A stretch of 5,228 nt of DNA from Pseudomonadota bacterium (lineage in GTDB: Bacteria; Pseudomonadota; Alphaproteobacteria; Acetobacterales; Acetobacteraceae). Below the pieces are notes generated by a model. It worked only from the letters and a program-made list of their open reading frames with translations. It made no database searches and had not been told where the DNA came from. Positions 1 through 5,228 of the stretch are shown piece after piece (position 1 is the stretch's first letter; each line of letters starts with the position of its first letter). The translations under genes and the position numbers were made by a program. The stretch covers positions 1-5,228 of the forward strand of contig JAJYFW010000173.1 of NCBI GenBank assembly GCA_021785335.1, given 5' to 3'.

Positions 1-83
1 AGCTGCACGCCAAGTTCCCGGTACTGCGCCCGGATCTGCGCACGCCGGCGATGAACGCGGCGCACGCGGCGGGTTGCGGCTGA
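1..83 (+). CDS. C-terminal tail of upstream gene, probably Tol-Pal accessory protein CpoB/YbgF (partial, 5' end outside window)
   Basis: Reading codons from base 3 gives 26 residues (LHAKFPVLRPDL... ending AAGCG) and a TGA stop at 81-83. The pattern of a basic/hydrophobic helix, then FP.LRPDL, then an Ala-rich end with a Cys near the terminus, resembles the tail of the TPR-containing periplasmic protein CpoB (YbgF) in Rhodospirillales. That gene normally lies directly upstream of tilS in this group, after pal. CpoB coordinates outer-membrane constriction by Tol-Pal with peptidoglycan synthesis. Too little is present for any domain to be seen, so the name rests mainly on context. The stop is 7 bases before the tilS start, consistent with one transcript. 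Confidence 0.5.
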   Translation, partial: LHAKFPVLRPDLRTPAMNAAHAAGCG

Positions 84-90
84 GGCGGGG

Positions 91-1143
91 TTGCCGCTGA
101 ACGCGGTCGGGGCGGAGGAGTTCGCGGGGCTGATGGCCCCGCTGGGGCCGTTCGAGCCGGCGCCGCTGCTGGCGGTGGGGGTTTCCGGCGGGGCGGACAG
201 CATGGCGCTGGCGTTGCTGGCGCGCGGCTGGGCGCGGGCGCGCGGCGGGGACGTGCTGGCGCTGGTCGCCGACCACGGGCTGCGCGCGGAGAGCGCGGCG
301 GAGGCAGAACTCGCGCGGGCGCGCCTGGCGGCTGAAGGCGTCGCGGCACTGGTGCTGCGGCTGGGGCTGCGGCCGGGACCGCGGCTGGCGGAGCGGGCGC
401 GGGCGGCGCGGCTGGCGGCGCTGGAGGAGGCGGCGGCCGGGCGCGGCATCCTGCACCTGCTGCTGGCGCACCATGCCGGGGACCAGGCGGAGACGGTGCT
501 GATGCGGCTGCTGCGCGGCAGCGGGCCCGACGGGCTTGCGGCGATGGCGGCCCTGCGCGAGACGGCGCGGGTGCGCGTGCTGCGGCCGTTGCTCGGCGTG
601 GCGCCTGGGCGGTTGCGGGCGTTGCTGGCGGCGGCGGAGGTCGATTGGGTGGAAGACCCTTCGAACCGCGACCCGGGCACGCTGCGCGGGCGGCTGCGCG
701 CGCTGCGCGCGGACCCCGACGGTACCGGCGGGGGGACGCTGGGGCTGGTGGCGGCGAGCCGCGCGTATGGCGAGGCGCGGGCCCGACGGGACGCGGCGCT
801 GGCCACCTGGCTTGCTGGGAATGCATGGCTTTCGGCGGACGCCGGGCGGCGGGCGGTGCTGCCGGCGGGGCCCTGGCCGCCCGGGGCGCTGGCGGCATTG
901 ATCCGCGCCGTGGGCGGGCGGGCGCACGCCCCTTCGCCGGACGCGGTGGCGCGCCTGGCGGCTGCGCCGCTTGCCGCGACGCTGGGGGGCGCGAGGCTGC
1001 GCCGCGGCAGCAGGCGCAACGGGGCGGCCGGGGGCTGGCTGCTGGAGCCCGAATCGGGAAGCGGGGCGCCGGGCGGTTGGCCTGCGCCTGGGCCGGTGGC
1101 GCCGGGCGCCTTCGTGCCGGCCGGCTTGCCGCGGGGTGAATGA
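91..1143 (+). CDS. tilS: tRNA(Ile)-lysidine synthetase TilS
   Basis: TilS uses ATP to attach lysine to C34 of the CAU-anticodon tRNA-Ile, making lysidine so the tRNA reads AUA as isoleucine; it acts in the cytosol and is normally essential. The N-type ATP pyrophosphatase P-loop is SGGADS at residues 32-37. Further family marks are DHGLR (61-65), HHAGDQAET (127-135), RLLRGSGPDGLAAM (139-152), WVEDPSNRD (186-194) and the R.RLR element (199-203). Residue 130 is Gly where the family usually has the first Asp of HH.DDQ.ET. A TLGGARL element (297-303) is typical of the alphaproteobacterial C-terminal part, but the protein then ends at 350 residues and seems to lack much of the usual C-terminal domain. 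The start is TTG at 91, chosen because residues 10-21 (EFAGLMAPLGPF) look like the conserved beginning of relatives. An in-frame ATG at 133, with GGAGGAG at 114-120, is the alternative. Confidence 0.93.
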   Translation: MPLNAVGAEEFAGLMAPLGPFEPAPLLAVGVSGGADSMALALLARGWARARGGDVLALVADHGLRAESAAEAELARARLAAEGVAALVLRLGLRPGPRLAERARAARLAALEEAAAGRGILHLLLAHHAGDQAETVLMRLLRGSGPDGLAAMAALRETARVRVLRPLLGVAPGRLRALLAAAEVDWVEDPSNRDPGTLRGRLRALRADPDGTGGGTLGLVAASRAYGEARARRDAALATWLAGNAWLSADAGRRAVLPAGPWPPGALAALIRAVGGRAHAPSPDAVARLAAAPLAATLGGARLRRGSRRNGAAGGWLLEPESGSGAPGGWPAPGPVAPGAFVPAGLPRGE

Positions 1144-1172
1144 GAAAGGGGATGCGCGGCGCCGCCGGACAC

Positions 1173-1182
1173 CCTATGTTAG
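1173..1182 (+). promoter_or_regulatory. Possible -10 element of an ftsH promoter (heat-shock sigma type)
   Basis: The bases CCTATGTTAG lie in a short AT-richer island of a very GC-rich region, 30 bases after the tilS stop and 84 bases before the ftsH ATG. They match the published alphaproteobacterial heat-shock (RpoH) -10 consensus CYTATnTnnG at every fixed position. ftsH is a known heat-shock gene in several proteobacteria. The weak point is the -35: no CTTG occurs at 16-18 bases upstream (the bases near 1151-1155 read gatgc), and no TTGACA-like box is present. A vegetative promoter with a TATGTT -10, or chance, cannot be excluded. Confidence 0.35.
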
Positions 1183-1186
1183 CGCC

Positions 1187-1270
1187 ATGGATTTCAACCA
1201 TAGGCTGCCGCGGCGGGATGCCACGGCACGAGCGGCTGGCCTCGCGCCGGCGATGGGCGGGACGCGATGA
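1187..1270 (+). other. Possible 27-codon leader ORF overlapping the ftsH start
   Basis: An ATG at 1187 opens a 27-codon frame (starts [11 protein letters not shown], ends AMGGTR) that stops with TGA at 1268-1270. The stop overlaps the ftsH ATG (1267-1269) in the ATGA arrangement typical of translational coupling. The ATG sits about where transcription would begin if 1173-1182 is a -10 element, so it could be translated leaderless. The codons have no obvious ribosome binding site upstream. The peptide is basic with no recognisable domain. It may be only a chance frame in a GC-rich leader. Confidence 0.25.
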
Positions 1271-3189
1271 GTAATTTCGGCCGCAACCTGGCGCTGTGGG
1301 TGATCATCGCCCTGCTGCTGGTTGTTCTGTTCAACCTGTTCCAGCCGGGGACGACGCACAACAGCGCGACCAACATCGCGTACTCCGACTTCATCACCGA
1401 GGTGAACACGGGGCATGTGCGCAGCGTGGTGATCCAGGGCCACGACATCACCGGGCAGCTGACCGACGGGCGCAACTTCGAGACCTACACGCCGAACGAC
1501 CCGACGCTGGTGAACAACCTGACCAGCAAGGGCGTGCGCGTGGTGGCGCGGCCGCAGGGCGGCAACACCAACCCGCTGCTGCACCTGTTCCTCTCCTGGT
1601 TCCCGATGCTGCTGCTGATCGGCGTCTGGGTGTTCTTCATGCGCCAGATGCAGTCGGGCGGCGGGCGCGCCATGGGTTTCGGCAAGTCGCGGGCGAGGCT
1701 GCTCACCGAGAAGCAGGGGCGCGTGACCTTCGAGGACGTGGCCGGCATCGACGAGGCCAAGAGCGAGTTGCAGGAGATCGTCGAGTTCCTGCGTGACCCG
1801 CAGAAGTTCCAGCGGCTCGGCGGCAAGATCCCCAAGGGTGTGCTGCTGGTGGGCCCGCCGGGCACCGGCAAGACGCTGCTCGCGCGCGCGATCGCGGGCG
1901 AGGCGAACGTGCCGTTCTTCACCATCTCGGGCTCTGACTTCGTGGAGATGTTCGTGGGCGTCGGCGCGAGCCGCGTGCGCGACATGTTCGAGCAGGGCAA
2001 GAAGAACGCGCCCTGCATCATCTTCATCGACGAGATCGATGCCGTCGGGCGGCATCGCGGCGCCGGGCTCGGCGGCGGCAACGACGAGCGCGAGCAGACG
2101 CTGAACCAGATGCTCGTCGAGATGGACGGGTTCGAGAGCAATGAGGGCGTGATCCTGATCGCGGCGACCAACCGGCCGGACGTGCTGGACCCGGCGCTGC
2201 TGCGCCCGGGCCGGTTCGACCGCCAGGTGGTGGTGCCGAACCCCGATGTGAACGGGCGCGAGAAGATCCTGCGCGTGCACATGCGCAAGGTTCCGCTGGC
2301 CTCCGACGTCGACCCCAAGGTGATCGCGCGCGGCACGCCGGGGTTCTCCGGCGCCGATCTCGCCAATCTGGTGAACGAGGCGGCGCTGCTGGCCGCGCGC
2401 ATCGGCAAGCGCGTGGTGGCGATGGCGGAGTTCGAGAACGCCAAGGACAAGGTGCTGATGGGTGCCGAGCGCCGCTCCATGGTGATGAGCGACGCCGAGA
2501 AGAAGATGACCGCCTATCACGAGGCGGGCCATGCGCTGTGCGCGCTGCACCAGGAGGAATGCGACCCGGTGCACAAGGCGACGATCATTCCGCGCGGGCG
2601 CGCGCTCGGGCTGGTGATGAGCCTGCCGGAGGGCGACCGCTACTCCAAGAGCAAGTCCAAGCTGCTGGCGGAGCTGACCATGGCGATGGGCGGGCGGGCC
2701 GCGGAGGAGATCATCTTCGGCGCCGACAAGGTCTCCAACGGGGCCGCCGGCGACATCAAGATGGCGACCGACCAGACGCGACGGATGGTCACCGAATGGG
2801 GTATGAGCGACAAGCTCGGCATGATCGCCTATGGCGACAACAGCCAGGAAGTGTTCCTCGGCCACTCGGTAACGCAGAACAAGAACGTCTCCGAGGCGAC
2901 GGCGCGGGAGATCGATTCCGAGATCAAGTCGATCATCGATGCGTCCTACGCGCATGCGCGGACGATCCTGACCGAGAACATCGCGGAACTGCACGCGCTG
3001 GCGAAGGGGCTGCTGGAATACGAGACGCTGTCCGGCGACGAGATCCGCACGGTGCTGCGCGGCGAGCCGGTGATCCGCAAGGTGGTGGACGAGCCGGCCG
3101 CGGACAGCAGGCGCGCCTCCGTTCCGCAGGCGGGGCGGCCGCTGGGCTCGCCGCCGCCGGGGTTGGACCCGGCGCCGCAGCCCGGCTGA
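1267..3189 (+). CDS. ftsH: ATP-dependent zinc metalloprotease FtsH
   Basis: FtsH is a hexameric inner-membrane AAA+ protease that extracts and degrades misfolded membrane proteins and short-lived regulators (in E. coli, LpxC and sigma-32). The protein has an N-terminal membrane segment (about residues 8-25), a periplasmic domain (about 26-102) and a second membrane segment (about 104-124). In the AAA module, Walker A is GPPGTGKT (196-203), the pore loop FVGVG (229-233), Walker B IIFIDEID (251-258), and the second region of homology has arginine fingers at about R313 and R316. In the protease domain, the zinc site is HEAGH (418-422), with D496 in [10 protein letters not shown] as the expected third ligand. 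Length is 640 residues, normal for the family, and no key residue is missing. The tail (about 611-640) is Pro/Ala-rich and probably disordered. The ATG at 1267 gives the expected cytoplasmic N-terminus; its ribosome binding site is weak (GGCGGGA at 1256-1262). The stop overlaps the likely folP start. A promoter of its own may lie at about 1173-1182. Confidence 0.98.
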   Translation: MSNFGRNLALWVIIALLLVVLFNLFQPGTTHNSATNIAYSDFITEVNTGHVRSVVIQGHDITGQLTDGRNFETYTPNDPTLVNNLTSKGVRVVARPQGGNTNPLLHLFLSWFPMLLLIGVWVFFMRQMQSGGGRAMGFGKSRARLLTEKQGRVTFEDVAGIDEAKSELQEIVEFLRDPQKFQRLGGKIPKGVLLVGPPGTGKTLLARAIAGEANVPFFTISGSDFVEMFVGVGASRVRDMFEQGKKNAPCIIFIDEIDAVGRHRGAGLGGGNDEREQTLNQMLVEMDGFESNEGVILIAATNRPDVLDPALLRPGRFDRQVVVPNPDVNGREKILRVHMRKVPLASDVDPKVIARGTPGFSGADLANLVNEAALLAARIGKRVVAMAEFENAKDKVLMGAERRSMVMSDAEKKMTAYHEAGHALCALHQEECDPVHKATIIPRGRALGLVMSLPEGDRYSKSKSKLLAELTMAMGGRAAEEIIFGADKVSNGAAGDIKMATDQTRRMVTEWGMSDKLGMIAYGDNSQEVFLGHSVTQNKNVSEATAREIDSEIKSIIDASYAHARTILTENIAELHALAKGLLEYETLSGDEIRTVLRGEPVIRKVVDEPAADSRRASVPQAGRPLGSPPPGLDPAPQPG

Positions 3190-4205
3190 GCACGGAACTT
3201 CCCGAACCGCTGGGGCTGGTCTTCGGGGCCGCGGCGGACGATGCCGTGGCCGCCGGGCGCGCGCTGCGGCTGGCCGGCGGGCGCGTGGCGTTCGCGCTGG
3301 CGCGGCTGCCGGGCGGCGCGGTCGTGCCGTTGGGGGATGTCGCGGAGCCGTACCGCGGGTGGCTCGCGGCGCTGAGTGCCGCGCCGCCGGACTGGGCGGG
3401 GCTCGGCGGGGGCGTGCACGTGATGGGCATTCTCAACGTTACCCCGGACAGTTTCAGCGATGGCGGGAAGCATGCCGACGCCGGCGCCGCGATCGCGGCC
3501 GGGGTGGCGATGGCGCGCGCGGGCGCGGCGTTGGTCGATGTCGGTGGGGAATCGACGCGCCCGGGGGCCGCACCGGTCTCGCCCGCGGAGGAGCAGGCGC
3601 GGGTGCTGCCGGTGGTGGTGGGGCTGGTCGCCGAGGGCGTGCGGGTTTGCGTCGATACGCGCCACGCGGCGACGATGACGGCGGCGCTGGCGGCGGGAGC
3701 CTCGGTGATCAACGATGTTTCCGGGCTCGCGCACGATCCGGATGCGGTGGGCGTCGTCGCGCGCGCGGGGTGCCCGGTGGTGGTGATGCACAGCCGGGGC
3801 ACGCCCGCGGAGATGAACCGGCTCGCGGTCTACGGCGACATCGTGGGCGAGGTGGCGGCGGAACTCGCGGCGCGGCGGGATGCGGCGGTTGCGGGCGGGG
3901 TGGCGCCGGGCGCGATCGCGCTCGACCCCGGAATCGGGTTCGCCAAGAGCGGGGCGCTGAACCTGCAGCTGCTGCCGCGGCTCGCGGTGCTGCTGGGGCT
4001 CGGGCACCGGCTGGTCGTGGGGGTGTCGCGGAAGAACTTCATCGGGCGGCTGGGCGGCGGGCTGGCGCCGGAGGCGCGCGACCCCGGCTCGCTGGCGGCG
4101 GGGTTGCTCGCGGTGATGCTTGGCGCCTCGGTCCTGCGCACGCACGACGTCGCCGGAACGGTGCAGGCGATCAGGGTCTGGCAGGGGCTCGGCGTGGTGG
4201 AGTAG
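3186..4205 (+). CDS. folP: Dihydropteroate synthase FolP
   Basis: FolP condenses 6-hydroxymethyl-7,8-dihydropterin pyrophosphate with p-aminobenzoate to give dihydropteroate in folate synthesis; sulfonamides target it. Numbering from the CTG at 3186 (339 residues), the TIM-barrel motifs are [14 protein letters not shown] (81-94), [10 protein letters not shown] (118-127), VDT (156-158), IND (175-177), MHSRG (201-205), DPGIGFAKS (247-255), GVSRK (279-283) and RTHDV (318-322). All are intact, including the Phe (90) and Pro (126) equivalent to E. coli F28 and P64, whose changes give sulfonamide resistance. About 75 residues precede the core, far more than in E. coli; relatives appear to carry a similar EPLGL..GAAA segment, so it is probably translated. 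The start is unsettled. CTG at 3186 forms a CTGA overlap with the ftsH stop and keeps the extension whole; GTG at 3246 (319 residues) is the first ordinary start codon. Neither has a clear ribosome binding site, so coupling to ftsH translation is likely. glmM follows after 9 bases. Confidence 0.93.
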   Translation: MSTELPEPLGLVFGAAADDAVAAGRALRLAGGRVAFALARLPGGAVVPLGDVAEPYRGWLAALSAAPPDWAGLGGGVHVMGILNVTPDSFSDGGKHADAGAAIAAGVAMARAGAALVDVGGESTRPGAAPVSPAEEQARVLPVVVGLVAEGVRVCVDTRHAATMTAALAAGASVINDVSGLAHDPDAVGVVARAGCPVVVMHSRGTPAEMNRLAVYGDIVGEVAAELAARRDAAVAGGVAPGAIALDPGIGFAKSGALNLQLLPRLAVLLGLGHRLVVGVSRKNFIGRLGGGLAPEARDPGSLAAGLLAVMLGASVLRTHDVAGTVQAIRVWQGLGVVE

Positions 4206-4209
4206 GAAG
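4204..4209 (+). promoter_or_regulatory. Ribosome binding site of glmM
   Basis: AGGAAG lies 5 bases before the glmM ATG at 4215 and overlaps the folP stop codon (TAG, 4203-4205). It is the clearest Shine-Dalgarno match at any gene start in the window and supports the ATG at 4215. Confidence 0.65.
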
Positions 4210-4214
4210 CGTTC

Positions 4215-5228
4215 ATGACGCAACGCAAGCTTTTTGGCACCGACGGGATCCGCGGTACCGCCAACGCCGACCCGATGACCGCCGAGACGGCGCTCAGGCT
4301 CGGCCAGGCGGCGGGGTTGCTGTTCACCCGGGGCGCGCACCGCCACCGCGTGGTGATCGGCAAGGACACCAGGCTTTCCGGCTATATGCTGGAGCCGGCG
4401 CTGGTGGCGGGGTTCGTCGGCGCGGGGATGGACGTGATCCTGGTGGGGCCGCAGCCGACGCCGGCGGTGGCGATGCTGACGCGCTCGCTGCGGGCGGATC
4501 TCGGCGTCATGCTGTCGGCCTCGCACAACCCCTATGAGGACAACGGCATCAAGCTGTTCGGGCCGGACGGGTTCAAGCTTTCCGACGAGGCCGAGTTCGA
4601 GATCGAGGCGATGATGGCGACCGATCTCTCCGGCCGGCTGGCGCCTTCCGCGCAACTCGGGCGGGCGGCCAGGCTGGAGGACGCGGGCGGGCGGTTCATC
4701 GAGAGCGTGAAGGCGAACTTCCCGCGCGGCATGCGGCTCGACGGGCTGAAGATCGTGATCGACTGCGCCAACGGGGCGGCGTATCGCGTGGCCCCCGCGG
4801 TGCTGTGGGAGCTCGGCGCGGACGTGGTCCGCATCGGCGTGGAGCCCGACGGGTTCAACATCAACCGCGACTGCGGCTCGACGGCGCCGGGGCTGATGCA
4901 GGAGGAGGTGCGCCGGCACGGGGCGGACCTCGGCATCGCGCTCGACGGCGACGCGGACCGGGTGATCATTGCCGACGAGAAGGGCGCGCTGGTGGATGGC
5001 GACCAGATCGTGGCGCTGATCGCGCGGGCCTGGCGGGACGCGGGGCGGCTCGAGGGCGACGGGATCGTGACCACCGTCATGTCCAATCTCGGGCTCGAGC
5101 GGTTTCTCGCTGGGCTGGGGCTGACGCTGCACCGGACGCGCGTCGGCGACCGTTACGTGATGGAGACGATGCGCCGGACCGGGTGCAACGTGGGCGGCGA
5201 GCAGAGCGGGCATATCCTGCTGCTCGAC
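4215..5228 (+). CDS. glmM: Phosphoglucosamine mutase GlmM (partial, 3' end outside window)
   Basis: GlmM interconverts glucosamine-6-phosphate and glucosamine-1-phosphate, the step before GlmU makes UDP-GlcNAc for peptidoglycan and lipid A. It belongs to the alpha-D-phosphohexomutase family. The N-terminus [10 protein letters not shown] (5-14) is the GlmM signature. The phosphoserine loop is SASHNP (101-106), with S103 as the residue phosphorylated in the active enzyme. The magnesium loop DGDADR (244-249) carries D244, D246 and D248. The sugar-binding loop GGEQSGH (327-333) is the GlmM type and distinguishes it from phosphoglucomutase and phosphomannomutase. 338 codons are present, running open to the last base; the family is about 445-450 residues, so roughly 110 residues, including the phosphate-binding domain 4, lie beyond the window. 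The start has a good AGGAAG site and follows folP by 9 bases, in the conserved ftsH-folP-glmM order. Confidence 0.97.
   Translation, partial: MTQRKLFGTDGIRGTANADPMTAETALRLGQAAGLLFTRGAHRHRVVIGKDTRLSGYMLEPALVAGFVGAGMDVILVGPQPTPAVAMLTRSLRADLGVMLSASHNPYEDNGIKLFGPDGFKLSDEAEFEIEAMMATDLSGRLAPSAQLGRAARLEDAGGRFIESVKANFPRGMRLDGLKIVIDCANGAAYRVAPAVLWELGADVVRIGVEPDGFNINRDCGSTAPGLMQEEVRRHGADLGIALDGDADRVIIADEKGALVDGDQIVALIARAWRDAGRLEGDGIVTTVMSNLGLERFLAGLGLTLHRTRVGDRYVMETMRRTGCNVGGEQSGHILLLD

Noticed and set aside
1144..1172. Possible terminator after tilS (GC-rich gcgcggcgccgccgg stretch)
   Set aside because: There is no clean stem-loop followed by a T run; the GC-rich bases pair only loosely, as most of this genome would.
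1174..2994. Open frame of 606 codons on the minus strand opposite ftsH
   Set aside because: It lies wholly antisense to an unmistakable ftsH and its translation is a His/Arg/Ala/Leu-rich string without domains, the usual shadow of a GC-rich gene whose third bases avoid antisense stops.
2538..3185. Upstream continuation of the folP frame into ftsH, which would suggest a larger fused protein
   Set aside because: The stretch is the +2 frame of ftsH, with Arg/Gly/Ala-rich translation and no family motifs before the ftsH stop. The folP-like sequence begins only around 3189.
3359..4537. Open frame of 392 codons on the + strand overlapping folP and the start of glmM
   Set aside because: It is an out-of-frame shadow of folP and glmM with Gly/Arg/Ala repeats, and the true frames carry all the catalytic motifs.
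2946..5213. Open frame of 755 codons on the minus strand opposite folP and glmM
   Set aside because: It spans two well-defined + strand genes and their junctions, and reads as Arg/His/Pro-rich low-complexity sequence with no motif. Long antisense openness is expected at this base composition.
1..5228. Search for a mobile element, CRISPR array, tRNA, defence or other undescribed multi-gene system
   Set aside because: No direct-repeat array, terminal inverted repeats, transposase or tRNA-like sequence was seen, and the space is filled by conserved housekeeping genes in a known order.

Overview
The window is an ordinary, densely packed chromosomal segment from a very GC-rich alphaproteobacterium. 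The gene order (tail of a probable tol-pal accessory gene, then tilS, ftsH, folP, glmM) together with the TilS and FolP protein style points to Rhodospirillales, most likely Acetobacteraceae (Roseomonas/Acidiphilium-like). That taxonomic call rests on remembered family features and not on a search. All genes are on the + strand, and coding sequence covers nearly everything. The only gap above 100 bases is 1144-1266, between tilS and ftsH.

Layout: 1-83 is the last 26 codons of an upstream gene, probably cpoB/ybgF. 91-1143 is tilS (tRNA-Ile lysidine synthetase, TTG start), which looks short at its C-terminus. 1144-1266 is a leader region with a good heat-shock-type -10 element and a 27-codon ORF whose stop overlaps the ftsH start. 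1267-3189 is a complete ftsH (membrane AAA+ zinc protease) with every catalytic motif intact. About 3186-4205 is folP (dihydropteroate synthase); its start is uncertain, with a CTG overlapping the ftsH stop or a GTG at 3246. 4215-5228 is glmM (phosphoglucosamine mutase), cut off by the window edge after 338 codons.

The genes are housekeeping functions: tRNA decoding (TilS), membrane protein quality control (FtsH), folate synthesis (FolP) and UDP-GlcNAc precursor supply for peptidoglycan and lipid A (GlmM). ftsH-folP-glmM is a widely conserved block, also found in E. coli. The tight spacing (stop/start overlap at ftsH/folP, 9 bases at folP/glmM) suggests co-transcription, possibly from a promoter in the tilS-ftsH gap as well as from upstream.

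I found no mobile element, CRISPR array, RNA gene, phage gene or new multi-gene system. The observations worth a second look are the shortened TilS C-terminus, the ftsH leader (heat-shock-like -10 plus overlapping short ORF), and the non-standard folP start with its N-terminal extension.
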